From: Rheinheimera sp. 1928-s
GTDB lineage: Bacteria > Pseudomonadota > Gammaproteobacteria > Enterobacterales > Alteromonadaceae
Direction: 5' to 3'
NCBI RefSeq assembly: GCF_029269265.1
Contig: NZ_JARIXP010000004.1
Coordinates: 434,001 to 498,000, forward strand
DNA: 64,000 nucleotides
Shown here: positions 54,937-62,470 of the stretch, piece by piece
Numbering within the stretch: position 1 is the first letter of the stretch
How the letters are laid out: every line of letters starts with the position of its first letter
Translations under genes and position numbers: made by a program
The notes under the pieces: model-generated
The model's database searches: none
The model's input: only the letters and a program-made list of their open reading frames with translations
Told to the model about the DNA's origin: nothing

Positions 54937-55205
54937 GTCTTTGTGATTCCTCACGATATACCCGGATAGGTGCACTATCTTTGGATACACGTATTAAATG
55001 GCGGCAAGGGAGTTTGTGAAAAGTGTCGCCATGAAGCCTGGATTGTCCGCGCTCAGTATAGTAGCAGTAGCTGAAATTGTATTGTAGTGAAGAAAAAAAA
55101 GTAGTGTTTTCAGTGAAATGAGAATAACTCATGCTCTCTATATTTCAACAAATGGTGAACAGTAAACGACGAGACAAGAGTTGATAACACTGAATAAACA
55201 GAAAT

Positions 55206-55230
55206 TAAAAAAGGGCCCGCTGAGGGCCCT
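55206..55230 (-). terminator. Rho-independent terminator after the 55344-56108 gene
   Basis: AGGGCCC (55212-55218) pairs with GGGCCCT (55224-55230) around GCTGA, with a minus-strand T-run. It lies about 113 bases past the stop. The 54937-55343 gap holds this terminator and the upstream region of the three-gene unit; no clear promoter was identified. Confidence 0.82.
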
Positions 55231-55343
55231 GAAATCACCAGGAACAGTGATGCATGCAACAAGTTTAAGCCCGTTCAGCATGCCGTGTGCGCTTTACAAA
55301 GATGTGACAGCTGAGCGAAGCTTTGATGAAAACAAAAGATAAA

Positions 55344-56108
55344 TCATGGTTTTACCATGGCCTGTTGAATTTGGTATTTAGCCAACAACAGTTGCCACTC
55401 CTGATCGGCAGGCATTTGTCGGATCACTTGCTGTAAAAACTGATGCAGCTGCGGATCGGTTTTACTTAGCATAAAGCTACGTTGGATCACGTCATGGGGT
55501 GTTTTGGCGACATAAAAATGCCTTGCCTGTTCGCCGTGACTGAATTTATAAGACAAAGTGGAAGAGCTGATAATGGTAAAGTCGCCACGCCCTAACCTGA
55601 GCATATCCAGCACATAATCCTCCTGTAAGGTATCTACCCTCTCCAGAATGCCTGAGGCAACAATCTCATCTATACCTTTGTATTTATAGCCTTGTGAGCC
55701 AATAAAGGTTTTACCTGTTAAATCAGCTAAGTCCTGATCCCGCACTGGTTTTCTGGCATCAGATACATACATATCCTTGTCATATAAAAAAGGGGCGGTA
55801 AACAGCATTTGATCTGCCAGAGACTTAAACCAGGCAGGCTGAACCCCAACCACTACATCAACAAAAGGATCTGCCAATAAGGCATCCAGTCGCTTTCTTG
55901 GCATTAACTCGGTTTTAAACTGGTATTTGTCTGTTTTGTGGTTTAAGTACGAGGCCAAATCAAAATACAAACCCCGTTGCTCCCCCCAATCAATCACATA
56001 AGGGGCTTTTAAATGATAAGTCAGCAACAACACCTGTTGTTTTGGCGCTGCATAAGCATTCGCTGTAAAACTAAAACTCAGTAACAAAATACAAAATCTA
56101 AACCACAT
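55344..56108 (-). CDS. Orphan amino-acid-type substrate-binding protein
   Basis: About 254 residues. The signal peptide is about residues 1-20 (ending AYA-APK). The family 3 solute-binding fold includes YHLKAPYVID, RGLYFDLASYLN, MPRKRLDALLADPFVDVVVG and LLAKYQIQQ. There is no adjacent permease. It starts at an ATG at 56108; a GTG at 56114 is also possible. Confidence 0.78.
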   Translation of the reverse strand: MWFRFCILLLSFSFTANAYAAPKQQVLLLTYHLKAPYVIDWGEQRGLYFDLASYLNHKTDKYQFKTELMPRKRLDALLADPFVDVVVGVQPAWFKSLADQMLFTAPFLYDKDMYVSDARKPVRDQDLADLTGKTFIGSQGYKYKGIDEIVASGILERVDTLQEDYVLDMLRLGRGDFTIISSSTLSYKFSHGEQARHFYVAKTPHDVIQRSFMLSKTDPQLHQFLQQVIRQMPADQEWQLLLAKYQIQQAMVKP

Positions 56109-56285
56109 AACCACAGATCCAAAACATTACTGGTTTGAGAGTAGATAAGTTTTACGTACAGAGCCAGTTTCAGCAGACAGGCAGTGCTCAATTTTTTCGC
56201 ACTATTACAAGCGAAAGCAACAGAAACGAAACAGAACCACAGCTTTGCTCCAAACTGTGGTTGTGCAGCAGCGGTGAGATAAAAA

Positions 56286-57041
56286 CTATTTAGTGGTTAG
56301 CAACTGGACTAAAGCAGCTCCGACAGCGGTGGCAGATTGTGGATTCTGTCCCGTAACCAGACGCTGATCCACCACCACTTTACTTTGCCAATTGGCTGCT
56401 GCACTGTAGCTGGAACCGCGCTTGATCAGTTCATCCTGCAAAGAGAATGGCACCACCTGGGTCAGTTTTACCTGCTCTTCTTCACTGTTGCTAAAACCTG
56501 TCACTTCCTTCCCTGAAATCAGATAGCTGCCATCGGCCAGTTTGATATTCAATAAAGCAGCAGGACCATGACAAACTGCCGCCACTATGCCATCGTTCTG
56601 ATAGAGATCTGCAGCAAATTGTTGTAACGTTTTATCTTGTGGGAAATCCCACATGGTGCCGTGGCCACCGGCAAAAAGCACAGCACGGTAATCTGCAGCT
56701 TTTAAATCCGCTAACTTCAATGTCTGCTGTAATTTATTGCTGTGTATGTTGTCAGCCATAAACCACTGATTAACTTTATCTGCCTCAGCCAGGCTGCGTT
56801 CGTCCACTGGCGCTTTGCCGCCGGCAATGCTGGCAATATCGACTTCAATACCGGCATTGACCAGTTCTTGATAGGGATGTGTGACTTCACCTAACCAATA
56901 GCCGGTTTTTTCACTGGTATTGCCCATTTGGCTGTGGCTGGTCACGACAATCAATACTTTGTCGGCTGCCATAGCTAAAGCACTGCTTAGCGTCAGGGCT
57001 GCTGCCAGCCCCAGTTGTACAACGCGTTTTGATAATTGCAT
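56286..57041 (-). CDS. Secreted DJ-1/PfpI-family protein
   Basis: 251 residues. The signal peptide is MQLSKRVVQLGLAAALTLSSALAMA. The class I glutamine-amidotransferase-like fold has the nucleophile elbow Cys157 in AVCHGPAAL, and GYWLGEVTHPYQELVNAGIEVDIAS and FAGGHGTMWDFP, like the Hsp31/glyoxalase-type subgroup. Export is unusual, since most relatives are cytoplasmic. It is divergent from a LysR regulator 94 bases away. Confidence 0.9.
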   Translation of the reverse strand: MQLSKRVVQLGLAAALTLSSALAMAADKVLIVVTSHSQMGNTSEKTGYWLGEVTHPYQELVNAGIEVDIASIAGGKAPVDERSLAEADKVNQWFMADNIHSNKLQQTLKLADLKAADYRAVLFAGGHGTMWDFPQDKTLQQFAADLYQNDGIVAAVCHGPAALLNIKLADGSYLISGKEVTGFSNSEEEQVKLTQVVPFSLQDELIKRGSSYSAAANWQSKVVVDQRLVTGQNPQSATAVGAALVQLLTTK

Positions 57042-57135
57042 CTGTCACCTCTGTGTTGTGGATTTGATGGTGCTTAGTCTGCAGTAAGGCTAAACTTCAA
57101 AGAAGTGAATTGATTTAATATCAGCTATCCAAATT

Positions 57136-58050
57136 ATGAATATCAAAAATAAAGATCTGAATTTATTGCTGCTGTTTAAAGTGTTGTACGAAGAGTTGAA
57201 TGTCAGCACTGCAGCAACCCGTCTGAATCTGAGCCAGCCTGCACTCAGTCATAAACTGAATAAGCTACGCCATGAGTTTGCCGATCCACTTTTTGTCCGC
57301 GCTGCCAGGGGGTTAACTGCAACACCCAAAGCGATCAGTATCTCCACCGAAATATTGCAGCTGGTGTCTTCACTTGAAGGTTTTTATCAGCATCAAAGTG
57401 ACGTAGATTTTTTAAATCAGGCCGACCGACTGGTGATCTACAGCACTGATTACATAGAAAGTGTATTACTGCCGGACTTGCTGCCACTGTTATCCGAACA
57501 GGCACCACAAGTTCAGCTGGTGATGCGCCATACTCAGGGGGTTTTGCCTAAGCAGCAGTTGGAACGTGGCGATTGTGATCTGGCCATTGCTGGCTTTTAC
57601 CGTGATTTACCAGAGAGTTTTTATCAGCAACAATTGCAGAGCGAAGACTTTGTGGTACTGATGCGTCGTCAACATCCATTGGCCGAGCAGGAGCTAAATC
57701 TCGACCACTATTGCCAAGCCAGGCATATAGTAACCACACTGACGGGCGATCTGGATGGCCTGGTTGATCAGGAATTAGCCAAAGCTGGATTAAAGCGTCA
57801 GGTCAGTACCGGAGTTTCAGGTTTTTTATCACCAGCCCATATAGTTCACAAAAATGATGTGCTGCTGACCTGCCTGCAATCAGTGGCGAATATCGCGGTG
57901 CAGGCGAACTCAAATTTGCTGTTCAAAACCTGTCCTGTGTCATTACCACAAGTGCAAATCAGCCAGGTCTGGCACTCCAGAACTCAGGACGACCCGTTAC
58001 GACGCTGGTTACGCCAGCATATTCATCGGCTGTTACATAATCCAGCCTGA
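57136..58050 (+). CDS. LysR-family transcriptional regulator
   Basis: 304 residues. The N-terminal winged helix (about 5-65) has LLLLFKVLYEELNVSTAATRLNLSQPALSHKLNKLRHEFADPLFVRAARG. The C-terminal part is a substrate-binding-type effector domain. LysR regulators usually control the divergent neighbour, here the secreted DJ-1-type gene; this is inference. The effector is unknown. Confidence 0.94.
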   Translation: MNIKNKDLNLLLLFKVLYEELNVSTAATRLNLSQPALSHKLNKLRHEFADPLFVRAARGLTATPKAISISTEILQLVSSLEGFYQHQSDVDFLNQADRLVIYSTDYIESVLLPDLLPLLSEQAPQVQLVMRHTQGVLPKQQLERGDCDLAIAGFYRDLPESFYQQQLQSEDFVVLMRRQHPLAEQELNLDHYCQARHIVTTLTGDLDGLVDQELAKAGLKRQVSTGVSGFLSPAHIVHKNDVLLTCLQSVANIAVQANSNLLFKTCPVSLPQVQISQVWHSRTQDDPLRRWLRQHIHRLLHNPA

Positions 58051-58106
58051 TGCATCAAGCTAAATTGATTAAACAATAAGAATGATTCCGCATACAGAAC
58101 ACAATT

Positions 58107-58125
58107 GACAATAATTACCATTCAT
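58107..58125 (+). promoter_or_regulatory. Possible Fur box upstream of TonB-dependent receptor
   Basis: GACAATAATTACCATTCAT matches the 19-base Fur consensus at about 12 positions by eye. It lies about 120 bases before the receptor start. Confidence 0.45.
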
Positions 58126-58245
58126 AGTTAAATTAGCGCCCACTGATACAGCCAGTCAGGTAAGCGGCGTAGAACTCGTTATCAACTCCGCCTGTTTTCA
58201 ACACCTTGATGGTTTGAGCGTTGAATTTATTACAAGGAATCCAGG

Positions 58246-60330
58246 ATGTCTGCGATGTTGTTCACAACCCATTTCCGCCCGTCTCGTTTAGCTCTGGCTG
58301 TTGCTATTGCAGCCACTGGTTATGCCTGTAGCAGTAGCGCCGAAGAAAACCCAGTTGCAAAAAAATCAGTGATGCCAGCCATGGAAGTGGTGAAAGTGGT
58401 AGGTCAGAAAGAAGACCATCGTTTTAACGCTACAGGTTCAGTCAATCTGGTAGAACTGGAAGAAATTCAGCGGGTGCAACCTCTGTCAACTGAAGATGTA
58501 TTGCGCCGCATCCCTGGCATTAATATCAAAAGTGAAGAAGAAACTTCTGTCATTGCTAACTTTGGCATTCGAGGTTTATCTGCAGGCGAGTCCAAATCTT
58601 TACTGCTCGAAGATGGTGTGCCTGTGGCTCCTGGTTTATTTATCGGTAACGACCGCTACTTTAACCCCCGTATTCAGCGGGTAGAACGGGTTGAAGTACT
58701 CAAAGGTTCATCCTCTTTACGTTATGGCCCTTCCACTATAGGCGGTGTGGTCAATTACCAGACCAAAACTCCGGATGATGGTGTCGAGCTGTCCGCCCGT
58801 GCCGGTTCTTTTAATATGAAAGAAGTGGGTATTGAAGCGGGTAATAAAAACGCTGCTGGTGATGCCTTTGCCGGTATTGTCGCTACCCATGCAACCAGCG
58901 ATGGCTTTATGGATAAAGGCTACACCATGAATGATGTGATGGCCAAAGCTGGTGTTGAGTTTGCCAATAACCAGAAATTAGGTGTCAAGCTGTCCTGGTA
59001 CGAAAATGACGTCAATATGTCGTACCGCGGTTTATTGTTAAATGACTACAAAGCTGGCGCTGACTACAACCCGGCTCCGGATGATGATTTTCTGGCTGAC
59101 CGCGTGGCTTTTGATATCAACCACGAATGGCAACTGAACGACACTGCAACTTTAAACACATTGGTGTACTGGAGCGATGTCACCCGTGATTACTGGCGTT
59201 ATGCTGTGGATACCAATGCGTCAGTTGCTGCAGGTCGTTGGGTCTATACGGATAGCCTGACAGGCAATAACAGATCCTTTGAGCGCACAGGTGCAGAAAG
59301 CCGTTTAACGCTTGAGCAGCCGTTGTTTGGCCTTGAAGCCAGCACAGAGTTTGGTTTGCGTTTCATGCATGAAAAATCCAACGATTTACGTATCACCACC
59401 ACCCGCGCCGCAGATCGCACCGGTACTATTGCCGGTCATCTGCAGGACAGCGCTGACAGCGTCGCTGGTTATATCCAAAGCCGTATAGTACTGAGCGACA
59501 AACTGGCATTAACTCCAGGCTTGCGTGTTGAATCTTATCAGCAAGAACGCTTAAATCTGCAAACGAATGCGCTTGCTAAAACCTCGAATACTGAATATTT
59601 ACCTGGTGTGGGTTTAACGTATGAGTTAACAGATGCAGCGCAGTTGTATGCAGGGGTCTACCGTGCTTTCTCTCCTGCATCCAATGCAGTAGCGCTGGAT
59701 GGTCTGTCCGACGCTGCCTTGGATGGCGAACGCTCAGTCAATTATGAAGTGGGTGTGCGTGGTGTAGCGGGCTCCACCAGTTACGAAGTGGCAGCTTTTA
59801 TGATGGATTTTAGCAATCAGGTAGTGACTGGTAACAGCAATGCAGGCATAGCGACCTCTAATGCCGGCGAGACCAGTCATTATGGCATGGAGTTTAGTGT
59901 CAGCCAGCCGCTGATGGCAGGTCTGAACCTGGATGCCAACGCGACCTGGGTACCGGAATCTGAGTTTGAAACCGGTGATTTTAAAGGCAATCGTATCTCT
60001 TATGCCCCTAAAATACTGGCCAATCTGGGCCTGAACTATCAGTTAGAACAATTGAACCTGTCTCTGAACCTGCATCATCGCGGTGAGCAATTTGGTAACG
60101 AAGCCAATACAGTCGAGCTGCCAACCGCAGCACCAAGTTCTATTTGGGGTGGTTTGTTACCAGCTTATACAGTGGTTGATTTACTGAGTCAGTATCAAAT
60201 CAGTGATAACCTGAGTGTATCGGGTTCGGTCAAAAACCTGACAGATAAACGCTATATCAGCGGTCTGCGTCAGGGTATATACGTCGGTCCTGAGCGTTCT
60301 TTTGAACTGGGCGTCCGTTACCGCTTCTGA
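58246..60330 (+). CDS. TonB-dependent outer-membrane receptor (FecA-like)
   Basis: 694 residues. A signal peptide (about 1-32) precedes a TonB-box-like MEVVKVVG. The plug domain (about 65-170) has STEDVLRRIPGINI, FGIRGLS and RVEVLKGSSSLRYGPSTIGGVVNYQT; the 22-strand barrel ends in SFELGVRYRF. It is likely to import ferric siderophores or ferric citrate; the substrate cannot be read. A possible Fur box upstream supports iron control. Confidence 0.9.
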   Translation: MSAMLFTTHFRPSRLALAVAIAATGYACSSSAEENPVAKKSVMPAMEVVKVVGQKEDHRFNATGSVNLVELEEIQRVQPLSTEDVLRRIPGINIKSEEETSVIANFGIRGLSAGESKSLLLEDGVPVAPGLFIGNDRYFNPRIQRVERVEVLKGSSSLRYGPSTIGGVVNYQTKTPDDGVELSARAGSFNMKEVGIEAGNKNAAGDAFAGIVATHATSDGFMDKGYTMNDVMAKAGVEFANNQKLGVKLSWYENDVNMSYRGLLLNDYKAGADYNPAPDDDFLADRVAFDINHEWQLNDTATLNTLVYWSDVTRDYWRYAVDTNASVAAGRWVYTDSLTGNNRSFERTGAESRLTLEQPLFGLEASTEFGLRFMHEKSNDLRITTTRAADRTGTIAGHLQDSADSVAGYIQSRIVLSDKLALTPGLRVESYQQERLNLQTNALAKTSNTEYLPGVGLTYELTDAAQLYAGVYRAFSPASNAVALDGLSDAALDGERSVNYEVGVRGVAGSTSYEVAAFMMDFSNQVVTGNSNAGIATSNAGETSHYGMEFSVSQPLMAGLNLDANATWVPESEFETGDFKGNRISYAPKILANLGLNYQLEQLNLSLNLHHRGEQFGNEANTVELPTAAPSSIWGGLLPAYTVVDLLSQYQISDNLSVSGSVKNLTDKRYISGLRQGIYVGPERSFELGVRYRF

Positions 60331-60359
60331 TCATTTTTAGCAACCTGCCTGACAATCAC

Positions 60360-60398
60360 GAGGCCACAGCATGACTTATCACAGCATGCTGTGGCCTC
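60360..60398. repeat. Long perfect inverted repeat after the receptor gene
   Basis: A perfect 14-bp arm, GAGGCCACAGCATG (60360-60373) with CATGCTGTGGCCTC (60385-60398), around an 11-base loop. It lies 30 bases past the stop. There is no T-run, so it is a strong mRNA 3-prime hairpin or an extragenic palindrome. Confidence 0.65.
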
Positions 60399-60517
60399 AA
60401 CACCTGCTCTCACAATTAACAAGCCAGGAATATTACTGAATAAAATCCTGCGCTTAATTGATCTTCTGCAATCAGCTGCCAGTATTAAAACACCTACCCT
60501 GTTGCCATAAGTTCTTT

Positions 60518-61237
60518 ATGCCAAAAACTCTGCTGCTGATCGCTATGCTCTGTTGTGCTCCCGCCCATTGCACAGTGCTTTGGCAAGACTTCAGGCTGAG
60601 TTATTTAACAGGTAACAATTACCGCTTAGGTGACAATAAACGCGCTATCTATACCTTTGAACATGCAGCGGCCACCAGTTGGGGCGACAGCTTCTTTTTT
60701 CTCGACCACATCAGGCCAGATACCGGTGATTTAACCAATTATGCCGAATGGGCACCCCGCTGGAGTTTTAGCAAATTGGGACTGGCTGAAGGCAAATGGG
60801 GCCTGATCAGCGAGGTTAGCTTGGCGACTACAGTCGAAATGTCCAGTCAGGCCACTCATCTGCTATATGGCGTTGGCGTTAATCTGGACATCCCCCACTT
60901 CCGCTATGTTCAGGTCAATCTGTACCGCCGTAATAATGATAACCGTAGTGACAACTGGCAAACGACTATTACCTGGGGCCTGCCTTTTGCAGTGGGTGAT
61001 CAGGATTTTCTCTATGATGGTTTCCTTGACTGGGCCAGCGCAACAGAGGATCACAATGCCACTCTGAATATGACCTCGCAATTCAAGTGGCTGCTAAGTA
61101 AACCTTTGAATATCGAAGATAAAATATATCTTGGTTTTGAATATGTGTTGTGGCTGAACAAATTTGGCATCAAAGACCAGCCCAACTTACGCAGCAACGA
61201 ATACAACCTGAACCTGCTGCTGAAGTGGCATTTTTAA
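60518..61237 (+). CDS. Tsx-like outer-membrane nucleoside channel
   Basis: About 239 residues from the ATG at 60518; a frame from 60458 adds an unconserved stretch. A signal peptide (about 1-18, PAHC) is followed by WQDFRLSYLTGNNYRLGDN, SWGDSFFFLDHI and a barrel ending in LLLKWHF. This pattern is close to the Tsx family of 12-strand nucleoside channels. It may be co-regulated with the receptor upstream. Confidence 0.8.
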   Translation: MPKTLLLIAMLCCAPAHCTVLWQDFRLSYLTGNNYRLGDNKRAIYTFEHAAATSWGDSFFFLDHIRPDTGDLTNYAEWAPRWSFSKLGLAEGKWGLISEVSLATTVEMSSQATHLLYGVGVNLDIPHFRYVQVNLYRRNNDNRSDNWQTTITWGLPFAVGDQDFLYDGFLDWASATEDHNATLNMTSQFKWLLSKPLNIEDKIYLGFEYVLWLNKFGIKDQPNLRSNEYNLNLLLKWHF

Positions 61238-61269
61238 TCCTGCACTTTATAGAATAAATGAGCAGGCAT

Positions 61270-61300
61270 AAAAAAAGCAGCCGGTTTATGGCTGCTTTTT
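61270..61300. terminator. Bidirectional terminator
   Basis: AAGCAGCC (61275-61282) pairs with GGCTGCTT (61290-61297), flanked by A-run and T-run. It separates the convergent Tsx-like and OmpA-family genes. Confidence 0.88.
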
Positions 61301-61317
61301 ACAAAACCTATCTGGCT

Positions 61318-62439
61318 TTATTCAACAATAATTTCAAACAAACCACGCATATTAGCTTTCGCTGCATCTGAGCGTAAAACTGATGGGTTTGCTTCATACT
61401 CCGCAGGATTTCTTTGACCAAAACCTATGGTTTTAAAGCGATTGGCGTCCACACCTTCAGCTATCAAAAAAGCTTTAATCGACTGGGCACGACGTTCACT
61501 TAATGCCTGATTATATTCAGCGCTGCCGCTGGCTGAGGTATAACCTGCAATACGCACACGCGCCTGAGGATTGGCTTTTAACGTTTGAACATGCTGGCGT
61601 AAAATGACTTTGGTTTCGTCATTTAACTCAGCCGTGTCAAAATTAAAATGTACATCTTCCAGCACCAGCACTTCGGGCTCTTTCACCACAGTTTGTGCCA
61701 CTACAGCTGCTTGTGCTTTTTGCACAGGAGCCGGGGCTGCTTGCGGTTCTGCTTTAGTGGTTGAGCCAAAACGGTAGACTAAACCCAGAGAATACAAATC
61801 CAGATCGCCTTTGTTACCCACTAAATCGTCCATGCGATAACGTTCGGCTTCCAGTCGCAGTGTCAAAGCGGCGGATAAGTCATATTGCAAACCCAGACCA
61901 AACTTATGTTTGGTGTAGCTGTCATCCTGGTTATAAGCTGCAGTGTTAATTAAACCATTGCTGCTGTAGCGGGTTTTTGAGTCGTTTTGAGTCACGCCAA
62001 TACGGGCTATTGCCGAAAAACGTTCTGTCAAAGGCAGAGTGCCGACCAGATCCAGATTCCAGCCCTTTAGCCCTGTTTCACCTCTGAAATCAGTCACTGG
62101 CAAGGTATTCGCCAGAAAACTAAAATCATTCAGATCAAAATAACCGCCCTCAACTGCCAGATAAGTGCCAAATTGATAACCTACATAGGCTTTGTAGCCT
62201 TGATTGCTACTGTCTTCGTCAATCGAACTAACGACGAAGCCATTGTCTTCCAGGCTGGTCTGAAGCCTTTCTGCATCAATATTGGCTTTAGACTGACCTA
62301 TGTTCGCCCCTATGTACCAACCATTTTTGTCATAGCTGGACTGATCCTGAGCCTGAACATTGGTCGATATCATCAAGGGCAAGCTGCTGGCGAAAACCAA
62401 CAGCACTTTCGCACTATTTAACTCTGTTAAGTTTTTCAT
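61318..62439 (-). CDS. OmpA-family outer-membrane protein
   Basis: 373 residues. Signal peptide ending VQA-QDQ (about 30). An N-terminal OmpA-like 8-strand barrel (about 35-225, GWYIGANIGQSKANID, LYSLGLVYRFG) is followed by an Ala/Pro linker and a C-terminal peptidoglycan-binding OmpA domain (about 258-373: VHFNFDTAELND, VRIAGYTSASGSAEYNQALSERRAQSI, RFKTIGFGQRNPAEYE). It anchors the outer membrane to the cell wall. AAGGA precedes the ATG. Confidence 0.93.
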   Translation of the reverse strand: MKNLTELNSAKVLLVFASSLPLMISTNVQAQDQSSYDKNGWYIGANIGQSKANIDAERLQTSLEDNGFVVSSIDEDSSNQGYKAYVGYQFGTYLAVEGGYFDLNDFSFLANTLPVTDFRGETGLKGWNLDLVGTLPLTERFSAIARIGVTQNDSKTRYSSNGLINTAAYNQDDSYTKHKFGLGLQYDLSAALTLRLEAERYRMDDLVGNKGDLDLYSLGLVYRFGSTTKAEPQAAPAPVQKAQAAVVAQTVVKEPEVLVLEDVHFNFDTAELNDETKVILRQHVQTLKANPQARVRIAGYTSASGSAEYNQALSERRAQSIKAFLIAEGVDANRFKTIGFGQRNPAEYEANPSVLRSDAAKANMRGLFEIIVE

Positions 62440-62470
62440 TTCTTATTCCTTATCTCCGACTGACAAGCCT

